A DNA stretch of 46,075 nt, taken from positions 1 to 46,075 of the forward strand of contig CAUQTI010000022.1 of the NCBI GenBank assembly GCA_963521065.1. Reading direction: 5' to 3'. Under the pieces are notes generated by a model. The model was given only the letters and a program-made list of their open reading frames with translations, searched no databases and was not told the origin of the DNA. Origin of the DNA: IOR16 sp963521065. GTDB lineage: Bacteria > Bacillota > Clostridia > Peptostreptococcales > Anaerovoracaceae. The first letter of the stretch is position 1. Each line of letters starts with the position of its first letter. A program made the translations under genes and the position numbers. Below are positions 34,771 to 44,100 of this stretch, in pieces.

Positions 34771-34828
34771 AAGGAAACCATCCCAGAAAATCCGCTTTTA
34801 AGCGTAGTTTGGAGATGGTTTTCCTTTT
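34771..34828. terminator. Terminator after putP
   Basis: AAGGAAACCATC pairs with GATGGTTTTCCTT (one bulged T), with an inner CGCTTTTAAGCG hairpin. T-rich runs lie on both sides (plus strand after 34823; minus strand ATTTTTT at 34770-34764), so it can act in either direction. On the minus strand it ends the serS-DUF951-putP unit. Confidence 0.75.
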
Positions 34829-34836
34829 AATTTCTG

Positions 34837-36309
34837 TTATTTCACGCTGTCAAATTCCTCCAGAACGCTCGCATTCGGTTTTGTACTTAAGCTGACAATG
34901 ACAATGAATAAAGAGGCAATGATAAATCCAGGGATAATCTCATAGACATCAAAGATACCTCCAACTTTTGCAATATTTTTAAGGTAATACCATACTAGAT
35001 CAGTAACACCACCTGCAATCATGCCGGAAATCGCACCCTGTACGGTCATCCGCCTCCAAAAGAGTGAAAACAGAATCAGCGGTCCAAAGGCGGCACCAAA
35101 TCCACCCCATGCACAAGATACCAATCCAAATACTGAGCTGTTTGGATTCAGGGCCAATAGAATTGCAATTGCTGCAACCACGATTACTGTAAGACGGCTC
35201 ATCCAAACCATTGCCATTTCGCTCATTTTCTTTTTTGAAATCAGTCCATAAAGGTCTGTAGAGACCGAAGAGGCGGTTACCAAAAGCTGCGAGCTTGCAG
35301 TACTCATAATTGCGGCTAAAATCGCAATGAGTAAAAGGCCGGAAACGACATCGTTAAACATAACGTGAATCATATCCATATAAATCGTTTCCCCATCCGG
35401 CAAATCTGGCATATAAGCTTTTCCAATCAATCCGATTAATACTGCCGCACTTAAGGTGATGATAACCCAAACCATCGCCACAATTCTTGATTTTTTAATT
35501 TGATCCGGCGATTCGATTGCCATAAAGCGCACCAGTATATGAGGTTGGCCAAAATAACCGAGTCCCCATCCTAATGCCGATGCCAGCAACAACGCATCGA
35601 TACTGCCATTTTTCATAGGAAGTAAATTCCAAGTATCGGTCGTCAATTCAGAAAGACGCAAGGTTACCTGTGAAATTCCTCCGATATCAGCACATGCCAT
35701 AATCGGAACTGCAATCAAGGCAAAAAACATAATCGTTCCCTGCATAGTATCTGCCCAGCAAACTGCAGAAAATCCTCCAAACGCAGTGTACGACAGAATA
35801 ATCAGAGCACCGATGACAAGCCCTGCGGTATAAGGTAGTCCGAACACCGTGGAAAAAAGCTTCGCTCCCGCTGAAAATTGTGCAGCTGTATAAATCAAGA
35901 AAAATATGACAGTAAAAATAGCGGATACCGTCCGTAGAATATGCTTTTCATCACGAAACCGGTTCTCAAAAAAATCGGGGAGCGTAATGGAATCGTTCGA
36001 TACCTCTGTATATTTTCTTAACTTTTTTGCGACAAAAAGCCAGTTTAAATAGGTTCCGAGTGCCAATCCAATCGCGGTCCAAATCGCTTCAGAGGTGCCT
36101 TTGTATATCACATAAGCAAGGCCCGGAAGTCCAATTAAAAGCCATCCGCTCATATCTGAGGCCTGTGCCGACATTGCTGTTACCCAGCTGTTCAGCTTTC
36201 TTCCTCCCAATGCATAATCGGACATATTCTGTGTTTTGTTATAAAAGACGACGCCAATCAGCGCCTGGCTAATTAAGTAAATGACAAAGATAACTGCTAT
36301 GGTTATCAA
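34837..36309 (-). CDS. putP: Sodium/proline symporter
   Basis: A sodium:solute symporter of about 490 residues with about 13 membrane helices. The segments QASDMSGWLLIGLPGLAY, GGFSAVCWADTMQG, GWGLGYFGQPHILVRFMA and ILAAIMSTASSQLLV match PutP, including the Na+-binding serines of the last. The start is the TTG at 36309, nine bases after GGAG; no better ATG is near. It lies only 18 bases after the DUF951 gene, so it appears cotranscribed with serS. Confidence 0.92.
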   Translation of the reverse strand: MITIAVIFVIYLISQALIGVVFYNKTQNMSDYALGGRKLNSWVTAMSAQASDMSGWLLIGLPGLAYVIYKGTSEAIWTAIGLALGTYLNWLFVAKKLRKYTEVSNDSITLPDFFENRFRDEKHILRTVSAIFTVIFFLIYTAAQFSAGAKLFSTVFGLPYTAGLVIGALIILSYTAFGGFSAVCWADTMQGTIMFFALIAVPIMACADIGGISQVTLRLSELTTDTWNLLPMKNGSIDALLLASALGWGLGYFGQPHILVRFMAIESPDQIKKSRIVAMVWVIITLSAAVLIGLIGKAYMPDLPDGETIYMDMIHVMFNDVVSGLLLIAILAAIMSTASSQLLVTASSVSTDLYGLISKKKMSEMAMVWMSRLTVIVVAAIAILLALNPNSSVFGLVSCAWGGFGAAFGPLILFSLFWRRMTVQGAISGMIAGGVTDLVWYYLKNIAKVGGIFDVYEIIPGFIIASLFIVIVSLSTKPNASVLEEFDSVK

Positions 36310-36327
36310 AAAAACTCACTCCTTTTT

Positions 36328-36531
36328 TTATTCAGCACCTTTCTCTGATACTGAATTGATTTTTTTCACCCTTTTTTCTAGATGAGAACGGTCTAACCAA
36401 ATCTGGGTCTGGCAGGTGATGCATTTTAAGCGAAAATCCATACCTGCCCTCATTACCTCAAAGACATTTCCTCCGCAAGGGTGAGGTTTCTTCAATTCCA
36501 ACCGATCTCCTACATTTATCTTTAGCGGCAT
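36328..36531 (-). CDS. DUF951 family protein
   Basis: A small basic protein of 67 residues. It has the DUF951 pattern GDRLELKKPHPCGGNVFEVM, followed by DFRLKCITCQ and a central RSHLEKRVK. The HPCG and CxxC cysteines may bind a metal. The function is unknown; it often occurs beside serS or ychF in Firmicutes, as here. The start at 36531 follows GGAGG eight bases upstream; the ATG five codons earlier overlaps this site. Confidence 0.9.
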   Translation of the reverse strand: MPLKINVGDRLELKKPHPCGGNVFEVMRAGMDFRLKCITCQTQIWLDRSHLEKRVKKINSVSEKGAE

Positions 36532-36562
36532 TGTCTCCACCTCCATAAAGCGAGTGAATGCT

Positions 36563-37840
36563 TTATTTCTTTTCTATTTTTTCAACTCTCATGTAGTCAC
36601 GAAGTGCTTTCGGAATCACAACCGAACCGTCTTCCTGCTGGTAATTTTCTAAGATTGCAGCCACGGTTCTTCCAACCGCTAATCCAGAACCGTTTAATGT
36701 ATGCACAAATTCTGGCTTACTCTTCGTTTCTCTCCGAAAACGAACATTAGCTCTTCTTGCCTGAAAGCTTTCAAAGTTGCTGCAAGAGGATATTTCTACA
36801 TATCTTCCGTAGCTCGGCATCCAAACCTCGATATCGTAGGTTTCCGCAGAAGAAAATCCCAAATCCCCCGTAGACAGACGCACCACACGATATGGTATTT
36901 CCAGCTTTTGAAGAACGCTTTCTGCAGCTGCAAGCAAAGAATCCAATTCTTTATAAGACTCTTCCGGCTTACAGAATTTTACCAGCTCTACCTTGTTGAA
37001 TTGATGCTGGCGAATCAGGCCGCGTGTATCTCTTCCCGCAGAACCGGCTTCTTTTCGGAAGCAAGGCGTGTAGGCCGTATAGTAGACTGGCAGTTCCTCT
37101 GCATCTAAAATTTCCTGCGCGCGAAGATTTGTAACAGGAACCTCCGCCGTTGGAACTAAGAAAAAGTCCTTTGCCGGAATGTGGAACATGTCATCTTCAA
37201 ATTTTGGAAGCTGCCCGGTTCCTGTCATTGCATCGCGGTTGACCATAAAAGGCGGCAATATCTCCGTAAATCCATGCTCCCCTGTGTGTAAATCGAGCAT
37301 AAAGTTAATCACGGAACGTTCCAGACGTGCTCCAAGCCCTTTATAAACCGTGAAACGAGTTCCCGCAATTTTAGAGGCTCTCTCAAAATCTAAAATATCA
37401 AGATCGCTTCCGATATCCCAATGTGCTCTCTGTTCAAAATCGAAGTTTCTCGGCTCGCCCCATTTTTTTATTTCAAGGTTTGCCGAATCGTCCTCACCAA
37501 TCGGACAAAGCTCGCACGGTGCGTTCGGAATATTTAAAAGTGTATTTTTCAGTTCTGTTTCGATTTCAGCAGTCTCTGCATCTAAATTTTTAATTTTCTC
37601 AGAGAGTGTCTTCATCTCCGCCATCAGTTCTGTCGTATCCGCGCCTTCTTTTTTCAGCTTCGGAATTTGTTTTGAATCCTGATTCTGCTTATTTTTCATC
37701 GCTTCTACTTCGGCAAGTACGGCTCTTCTTTTTTCATCCAGTTCGAGTACTTTACTCAAACCGAAATCTCCGTGTCCTCTGGATTCCACAGCTTTTTTTA
37801 CTGCTTCATAATCCTCTCTGATTCGTTTAATATCTAACAT
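36563..37840 (-). CDS. serS: Seryl-tRNA synthetase
   Basis: A class II aminoacyl-tRNA synthetase of 425 residues that charges tRNA-Ser. The N-terminal tRNA-binding coiled coil (residues about 30-105, Lys/Glu-rich) is followed by motif 2 (PCFRKEAGSAGRDTRGLIRQ) and motif 3 (LNGSGLAVGRTVAAILENYQ). The gap of 63 bases upstream is too short to hold a T-box. Confidence 0.97.
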   Translation of the reverse strand: MLDIKRIREDYEAVKKAVESRGHGDFGLSKVLELDEKRRAVLAEVEAMKNKQNQDSKQIPKLKKEGADTTELMAEMKTLSEKIKNLDAETAEIETELKNTLLNIPNAPCELCPIGEDDSANLEIKKWGEPRNFDFEQRAHWDIGSDLDILDFERASKIAGTRFTVYKGLGARLERSVINFMLDLHTGEHGFTEILPPFMVNRDAMTGTGQLPKFEDDMFHIPAKDFFLVPTAEVPVTNLRAQEILDAEELPVYYTAYTPCFRKEAGSAGRDTRGLIRQHQFNKVELVKFCKPEESYKELDSLLAAAESVLQKLEIPYRVVRLSTGDLGFSSAETYDIEVWMPSYGRYVEISSCSNFESFQARRANVRFRRETKSKPEFVHTLNGSGLAVGRTVAAILENYQQEDGSVVIPKALRDYMRVEKIEKK

Positions 37841-37903
37841 TTTGGTTCTCCTCTCAAGGGCAAAATCTGTCCTATCTTTTCATTATTATGTAAATAATCT
37901 TGT

Positions 37904-39811
37904 TTAAAACAAATTTTTCTTATATGCGATGTAAGCATCAATGAGTGCCTGCTCTTTTTCCTGCATCTCTAATTGCAAATCAGAAGCCAGCTGATATTCT
38001 TCCTCATCCAACGCATTTTTTACGCGAGTGAGCAGAGATTTTTCTCGAATGCTGTCTTTTGCGAGATAAATTCGCATCAGCTGAATTTCCTGCCAGTTTT
38101 TATCGTCCAAATCTGTAGAATCTTCAGGAGTATGGCATTTTTTGCATTCACGCACAAGCTCCATTGTATTTGGGATAATACGGTTATGCAATTCTGTCGC
38201 CCATTGCGCAATCGTCGCTTCCTTGTAGGATTCCAAGCTCAGCGGTGTCATTACACCATCCGCCATCAATACGTTCAGCTTCTCCGGATAACGGTCAAAT
38301 GCACAGATATTTTCCCATACAGTTGCCGGTGCCTTTCCGAAATACTTATCTCTTTCTTCCTTCGTATAGTCTTCAAACACATCTTTTTCGCTGCGGTAAA
38401 CTCTTTCCTTTTCTAAATAGAAGGCTTCCTCATCATGCGCTTTCGAGATGATTTTCTCCAATTCCTCCGGAGTTTTGCCTGCCAAAAGAGCTTCCTTAAT
38501 TCCATCAAGCATTGCCATAAAGCCGGAAGCTAACACTAAATAAGTATTGCTCTTCGGATTTGGTGCGCGAAGCTCAAACCGTGTAGAAAGTGGATTGCTG
38601 GCATCTCTGACAAGTCCCACTAGAACCGTTCGGTTTCTGGAGGGGCTTTCTGCACTGTGTCCGAGGGAAGTTACAATACAAACCGGGGCTTCAAAGCCCG
38701 GCTTCAAACGATTCAATGCATCATTTGAGGAGGTGACGAACGGATTGATAATCTCATAATTTTTCAAGATTCCCATAAGTCCGCCAAAACCGATCGGGCT
38801 CATAAAATCCTGATTCATATCAATTGGTGCAAAAAGATTGATTGTTTTTCCATTCTTTAACTTTGCTGCGACTCCCATGTGTGTATGCTCACCGCTCCCT
38901 GCCACACCATCAATTGGTTTTGCCATGAAGGTAACGTCAAGTCCATATAAACGGAAAACATCTCTTACTATATATTTCACTTGGTTCTCATTGTCCGCGG
39001 CCTGCAATGCAGAGCTGTATTTCCAATCAATCTCCAGCTGCTCCATCACATGGTCAAATTCGCCTGAATTTCCAAGCTTCGCTTTGACACCGCCTACTTC
39101 TTTGTGTCCCATTTCGATTCCAAAGCCATATTTGTCAAGCATCAAAAGCGATTTTTCCAAAGCAGTTCTGACTGGTCCGATTGTACGCTTCCAGTACTGC
39201 TCTTTCAACACCTGTGACGTAGACAGTTGTTCTCTATCCGCTTTATCATCAGGTGTCTTTACCCAAAATTCCAGCTCAGTTGCTGCCGTCAGCAAAATTT
39301 CATCAATGTCGTCTACGCTGTCTGCTTCAAGATACTTAAAAATGTAAGGGCTTTTCTTAAGAAGGTCCAGCATTTCCTCTTTAAAGGCCTTTACTGCGTC
39401 CCTCAAAATAACACGAGATCCCACTTCTGCCGTATCATTATGAATTAAAAAAGATGGAATGCGAAGCGTTCCAATCGGCATACCCGTCTTTTTATCTAAA
39501 TTATATAAGTTGTAATCAACGTACCAATTTACATTTAAGTCCGGTATAATATCTACTTTTGCATTATTCAAAGCCGCAATTTTCGGCAAGACTACGCTGG
39601 AACCGTCTGTCTGCACACCCTGCGCCAAATATTTCTCCATATTTTCGATAAATTCATCTACGGGAATCTTCTCATCTGTATCATGTCCGCCGATATCAAG
39701 TCCAACCAATGATACAAATTGTACTTCCGGATGTGCCTTTAATATATTCGTGATTTCTTTTACACTATGCTTTGCAGCCGGTATGTTAAACAACATTTTA
39801 TCCAGTTCCAT
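37904..39811 (-). CDS. glnA: Long glutamine synthetase with C-terminal extension
   Basis: A glutamine synthetase catalytic fold in a protein of 635 residues, compared with about 440-470 for usual GSI. Recognisable are VQTDGSSVVLP in the N-terminal beta-grasp, ELEFWVKTP for the metal site, GSGEHTHMG (equivalent to the ATP/metal His loop), and RFELRAPNPKSNTYLVLASG with the catalytic loop. The last 95 residues add a CKKC pair and helical sequence with ALDEEEYQLASDLQLEMQ, which resembles a UVR motif. It is not the 700-residue GSIII type. It probably makes glutamine, but a related ligase role is possible. It has its own promoter and is followed by serS. Confidence 0.85.
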   Translation of the reverse strand: MELDKMLFNIPAAKHSVKEITNILKAHPEVQFVSLVGLDIGGHDTDEKIPVDEFIENMEKYLAQGVQTDGSSVVLPKIAALNNAKVDIIPDLNVNWYVDYNLYNLDKKTGMPIGTLRIPSFLIHNDTAEVGSRVILRDAVKAFKEEMLDLLKKSPYIFKYLEADSVDDIDEILLTAATELEFWVKTPDDKADREQLSTSQVLKEQYWKRTIGPVRTALEKSLLMLDKYGFGIEMGHKEVGGVKAKLGNSGEFDHVMEQLEIDWKYSSALQAADNENQVKYIVRDVFRLYGLDVTFMAKPIDGVAGSGEHTHMGVAAKLKNGKTINLFAPIDMNQDFMSPIGFGGLMGILKNYEIINPFVTSSNDALNRLKPGFEAPVCIVTSLGHSAESPSRNRTVLVGLVRDASNPLSTRFELRAPNPKSNTYLVLASGFMAMLDGIKEALLAGKTPEELEKIISKAHDEEAFYLEKERVYRSEKDVFEDYTKEERDKYFGKAPATVWENICAFDRYPEKLNVLMADGVMTPLSLESYKEATIAQWATELHNRIIPNTMELVRECKKCHTPEDSTDLDDKNWQEIQLMRIYLAKDSIREKSLLTRVKNALDEEEYQLASDLQLEMQEKEQALIDAYIAYKKNLF

Positions 39812-39873
39812 AAATCGCTCTCCCTCCTATGCTATGCTTTGTATTTTTATTCAATTCTTGACTCTAAAACATT

Positions 39874-39903
39874 ATTATACCTTTAATACGCACCTCTTGC
39901 CAA
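39874..39903 (-). promoter_or_regulatory. Promoter of the glutamine synthetase gene
   Basis: TTGGCA (39903-39898) and TATAAT (39879-39874) are 18 bases apart on the minus strand, about 60 bases before the ATG at 39811, which follows GGAGGGAG. Confidence 0.65.
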
Positions 39904-39978
39904 GTATTTTGTGCGAAAAATGAAAAGGAAAGTGTTCTCTTCTCGTTCAAATACAACAAAAGCACTGTGAGTAAGCAG

Positions 39979-40068
39979 TCCTCCAATAAGGATGTTTACT
40001 GAAATCATAATTGTTTAGCACACAGCCGAACGAATACCGATGGATTGTAAATAATCTTTATTGGAGGA
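39979..40068 (+). promoter_or_regulatory. Leader pairing that could mask the tnpV ribosome site
   Basis: TCCTCCAATAA (39979-39989) is the exact reverse complement of TTATTGGAGGA (40058-40068), which contains the GGAGG ribosome site of tnpV. The upstream copy is also part of a local hairpin (39970-40000, AGTAAGCAGTCCT with AGGATGTTTACT), so two alternative folds are possible. This would allow RNA-level control of translation if transcription starts upstream of 39970. I do not see a clear promoter for tnpV. Confidence 0.35.
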
Positions 40069-40076
40069 TTTGCTTT

Positions 40077-40427
40077 ATGGCGAAATTTGAATTTGAATAC
40101 ACAGAGATTGATGGATTATTGTATCCCAACATTAAAATTGACGGTAAATCCGAACTTGATGATTTGGGCAAATACGGGCGACTCCGTCTGAATTATCTAC
40201 ATGGACAAAAACCCGGAATGTATCGTGAACTGCTTTTGACTGGTAAACTGCTAGAACATTGCATGACCATTGAAAAGTCTGCTTTTGAAATGGCAGAGCG
40301 TATCCGTACCGATTATCTGAAAGCACACCCCATGCCGGAAGATGATACAATGGAGCGGATTCGATTATCTGAGCTTGCACAGGAAATTGCAGATGAATGC
40401 GTATTTTATGATTTGATTTCCAGATAA
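40077..40427 (+). CDS. tnpV: Transposon-encoded protein TnpV
   Basis: A 116-residue protein that resembles TnpV of Tn4451-type mobilisable transposons and related integrative elements. It begins MAKFEFEYTEIDGLLYPNI and carries the typical LGKYGRLRLNYLHGQKPGMY and LLLTGKLLEHCMTIEKSAFE segments. Its molecular role is not established. GGAGG nine bases upstream fixes the ATG at 40077. No recombinase, relaxase or other element gene is seen in the window, so this is probably a remnant or the edge of an element. A terminator follows directly. Confidence 0.85.
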   Translation: MAKFEFEYTEIDGLLYPNIKIDGKSELDDLGKYGRLRLNYLHGQKPGMYRELLLTGKLLEHCMTIEKSAFEMAERIRTDYLKAHPMPEDDTMERIRLSELAQEIADECVFYDLISR

Positions 40428-40430
40428 ACT

Positions 40431-40463
40431 AAAGTGCCCTGCCAAATCGGCTGGGCACTTTTA
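40431..40463 (+). terminator. Terminator after tnpV
   Basis: AAAGTGCCC pairs with GGGCACTTT around a short loop with partial further GCC/GGC pairing. It starts a few bases after the tnpV stop codon. The stem ends in TTTT. Confidence 0.75.
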
Positions 40464-40472
40464 TACCATTTA

Positions 40473-40501
40473 TTGAATTTCGAGGTCCCGTTTACTATAA
40501 T
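40473..40501 (+). promoter_or_regulatory. Promoter for the 117-residue unknown gene
   Basis: TTGAAT (40473-40478) and TATAAT (40496-40501) lie exactly 17 bases apart. Transcription would begin near 40508, about 25 bases before the ATG at 40534. Confidence 0.65.
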
Positions 40502-40533
40502 TATGGCAATAGACTTAGAGGGTGGTGTGGTAC

Positions 40534-40884
40534 ATGGAAAGTTCAATTATCTCAGAATATTACGAAATGATCTTTGATAAAATGAAAACAGACAAATTGC
40601 TTGGTGAAGACAAAGCACCTCTGTTCCTGTCAGAGGACGATTGCTGCCGATACTGTAAACGGATTATTCAAGAGAGTGAATTGGAAACATTGCGGACTGA
40701 GGTCATTGTCTTGGAGAAACTTGCCAGCCGATATCAGGAACGATTTAATATCGTCGGTTCCGTACATAAAGCATTTTTTGAAGAAACACCAAATGGAAAG
40801 GAATACGGATATCTGCACATTGAGCAGATGCTTTCGGCATCCCATTATTTACCGATACGGTTTATGAACTGGCTTTTAGGTTGA
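40534..40884 (+). CDS. Uncharacterised mobile-element-associated protein
   Basis: A 117-residue soluble protein that I do not recognise. It is predicted to be largely helical. It has a Cys pair in DDCCRYCKRII and a heptad-like stretch SELETLRTEVIVLEKLASRY. GAGGG lies eight bases before the ATG at 40534; a GTG four codons earlier overlaps this site. It has its own promoter, lies between tnpV and a perfect hairpin, and is probably cargo or an accessory gene of the same element. The 37-codon ORF that follows directly may be a separated piece of it or of another gene. Confidence 0.65.
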   Translation: MESSIISEYYEMIFDKMKTDKLLGEDKAPLFLSEDDCCRYCKRIIQESELETLRTEVIVLEKLASRYQERFNIVGSVHKAFFEETPNGKEYGYLHIEQMLSASHYLPIRFMNWLLG

Positions 40885-40893
40885 TATTGCTAT

Positions 40894-41007
40894 ATGCGGT
40901 TCTCAAAAGTAATGCCTGATTATATTGAATATCTTCAAAAAATAGGGTTGGATACCTGCTTTGACAGCTTTACCCGTGAGTTGTGCCGGAGGTTTTATTC
41001 CAAGTGA
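40894..41007 (+). pseudogene. 37-codon ORF, probable gene fragment
   Basis: An ATG nine bases after the previous stop opens a frame of 37 codons (start MRFSKVMPDYIEYLQ, end CRRFYSK). Composition looks protein-like, but there is no good ribosome site. It may be the remnant of a larger mobile-element gene or, through a frameshift, the tail of the preceding protein. I have no family for it. Confidence 0.3.
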
Positions 41008-41016
41008 TTTTCCCAT

Positions 41017-41062
41017 AACATCAAAGAACGCACAGGCCGAAACCTGTGCGTTCTTTGATGTT
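41017..41062. repeat. Perfect 20-bp inverted repeat (hairpin)
   Basis: AACATCAAAGAACGCACAGG and its exact complement (41043-41062) surround a six-base loop, CCGAAA. Downstream on the plus strand the sequence is only moderately T-rich and there is no T run on the minus strand, so it could be a bidirectional terminator between the convergent mobile-element and S-layer genes or a repeat belonging to the element. The rest of 40885-41167 holds only the 37-codon ORF. Confidence 0.8.
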
Positions 41063-41167
41063 ATATCCTTATTTTCTTTGTTTTATGCCACTTACAACTA
41101 CCTTATAGTCCTTAGTTTTAGCTTATCTGGCAAGAAGAGTAATCGGACTTAAAGGCATGATAGCCGT

Positions 41168-44100
41168 TTATTCCCCCATATACCGATACAGGAAGGTAAC
41201 AATCTGTGCGCGGGTGCAGCCGCCATCGGGGCTGAACGCCGTGTCAGACGTACCCTTTGTGATATCCTTTTCCACCGCCCACAGGACTGCATCGTAGTAA
41301 TAGGCATCCTTAGACACATCTGCAAACGGATTTGCGGATATGGATGTGGTTTCTCCCGCCGCACGCCACAGGAAGGTCATGCTCTGGCTGCGGGTCACGG
41401 TAGCGCTTGGGCTGAAGGTTGTTGGAGAAGTACCCTTCACGATGCCTTTTTCCACCGCCCAGAGGACTGCCTTGTAATAGTAGTCCTTTGCGGAAACATC
41501 GGTAAACGGACAATTTGCGGAGGCCGGCTCCGGTGATCCCTCGGCGCGCCACAGGAAGGTGACCGCCTGCGCACGGGTGCAAATTTTATCTGGGCTGAAC
41601 GTGGTGCCTGTTGTGCCACTTGTAATGCCTTTTTCTGTTGCCCACAGCACTGCGTCATGATAATATGCGCTGTCCGCTACATCGACAAAGGGATTTGCGC
41701 TCTGTACCGTTTTTTCCGTCCACTTGGCGTAAACTGTGGCGCTTTTGGTCAGGGTCACGCTGGTGACCTTGGTGGTCAGCGCCGTATCGGAATACCAGCC
41801 TGCGAAGTCATAGCCGTCACGAGTTGGCTTATAGCCGCTTAGGTCAACAGCCGTACCGGAAACCTTGGATACGCTGGAAATCTTGGAACCACCATTGGGT
41901 TCAAAAGTCAGGGTATAGCTGGCACTGGCGCTACTACCACCGCCCGAACCGCCACCTCCATTATTGTTGTTCCCACCACCGTTATTATCGTTGCCGCCTG
42001 AGCTTGCCTTAACAAAGGTAAGCTTTCCCTTTTTGGCACCGGAGAGGTCAACAACATCATTATTTTCATCCGATACGCTCAAGCTTCCGTTTGCAGGTAT
42101 GATACTCCAATAGCTTCTCGCCGAACCTGCAGATGTACCTGTCACAGATGCGATTTGCGTTCCGTCAGGGATACCCGGAAGAGTAAGAACATCGCTCTGT
42201 GTTTTATGGGAGGTTTTATCCACAATGCAGAATGGTGCTACAGTACCATTGGTAATCAGCTTGCTGTTCGCTTCTACTTCCAGCTTGCCGTTGCTGATAT
42301 AAACACCGTATTCACAGTTGGTGGTCAGAGTAGAGCCGCCTGTAACGGTAACATCGCCGCCCATTGCCATAACGCCTACACCATATTCATTGCTTGCGGT
42401 GAGTGTTGCACCATTTGTTACATTGACTGCTTCGCAATATACCGCAGAGCCATACTCGGAAAAAACAGTCAGGCTTGTGCCTGTTCCTGTGACATTGAGT
42501 GTACCGTCCGCCCCGCCGGAAGCACCGATGGAAATGCGGCCTGTGGTAATCTGCGCACCTCCTTGTATGGTAATAACATCTCCGTTCACCGCACCGCTGA
42601 TGCCATCCGAAATGGTCAGGGGAGCTGTTCCGCTGAACGTAAGATTTATTGCCGTTCCATCAGGTGTTTTCAAGCTTCCTAAAATTACAGAGGGGGAGTC
42701 TGTTTTAATCGTTGCCTCTGCCGGAACCGAAATCTCACCCAAGGTCACCTTGCCTAAGGTCAAGACTTTGTTCTCACTATCCCACGCATATCCGTCGTGT
42801 TCCACGGTTTTGTCAGCATGATTACCCTCGGTTACATCCAACTTCTCCTTTAAAATAATCGCATCGCCCTCATTACTGTAGCTGTCATAGGCGGTTGGCT
42901 GCCCCTCCTCGCTATATGCGGTTGGCACGATTACCACGCCAGTTCCGGAAAGAGGAAGATTTTTGATTTGTTCTGCCGTAGTGCCTTGCGGAAGAACAAC
43001 ATTGGAATTATTCACGATGGAGGCACCTGCACCAATTTGCAAGTTGTCAGCAAGTGTGGTGTTTTTCGCAAAGCTCAATATTTGCCTATAGGTAGCTTCC
43101 AGCGTCAAAACCGCTCCGTCAGCCAGAATAAGCTTTTCATCCGGATATATTTCAAGGCTATCAGAGCGGTTGCCATAAAGAGTATAGGTGTATGTTCCGC
43201 TTTGCGCCCCCGTTTCATGGAACACATTTGCCTGTGCTCCGTCAGCGATTGTCAAGGTGGCAGCACTATTCAAACGGATGATTTTAGTGTCCAATCTGCC
43301 GTTTCCTGTAATGGCAATGTTGCCATCGCCGATTATGGAGTCTATCAGATTTACTCCCTCCAGATGTATGGTGATGGAATCGCTGGGCAGCTTGATCCCA
43401 TTCACGAGATAACCGGTATTATCTACATCATGCAGAGTTATCACCGGGCCTTCGCTTCCACTTGCCGGAGTAAAGAGGATATAGCAGCCATGGTCACCGC
43501 TATCCAATTTGTAATAGGTAGCTTCTACAGGCAGGCCTATTGCGAGGTCTAATCTATCTACTAATTCTTGATACTGATAGAGCACATCGTTTACATAGAT
43601 ATATTCTTTGCCGGGAGCATCTTGGTCAATCAGTATAACCTTACCGCTGATGTTCAGATTCTTCACCTGTTGGGCACTCAGCGTAAACGGCAGATAAACT
43701 GTGTCGTTATTGTTGATGCTTCCGTTGTTTGTCACTGACTGTGCATACGCAAGGTTTAAAATTTTTCCCTCGGGAATGGTCAGTGTTGCGCCAGTGGCAA
43801 TGGTAACATCTCCATATAGCTTTAATTCGCTTTGTCCAAGGGTTACATCACCATAAACAGTGATGAAAGAATCATCCTCATCACTCATTGTTACGATACC
43901 ATTTAACTTTACATCACTATTTCCAAAGGAGAGGGTATAACCCGTATTAAGATCAATATCTTTTTTTCCACCGCTAACGTTCAAGGTGCCGTCACCAGAC
44001 AGGGTAATATTTCCATCAAAGATACCTATGCCACAGCCGTATTCGGAACTGATTTCATTTTCACCCTCTACCTGAAGGGTGATGTTTCCTTTCGGCAGTG

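Noticed and set aside
38838..39347. 169-residue ORF on the plus strand
   Set aside because: Antisense to the glutamine synthetase gene, low-complexity Ser-rich translation, no ribosome site or family signature.
42155..43552. Several ORFs of 160-195 residues on the plus strand
   Set aside because: Antisense to the repeat region of the S-layer-anchored protein, where repeat composition suppresses stop codons. None has protein-like motifs.
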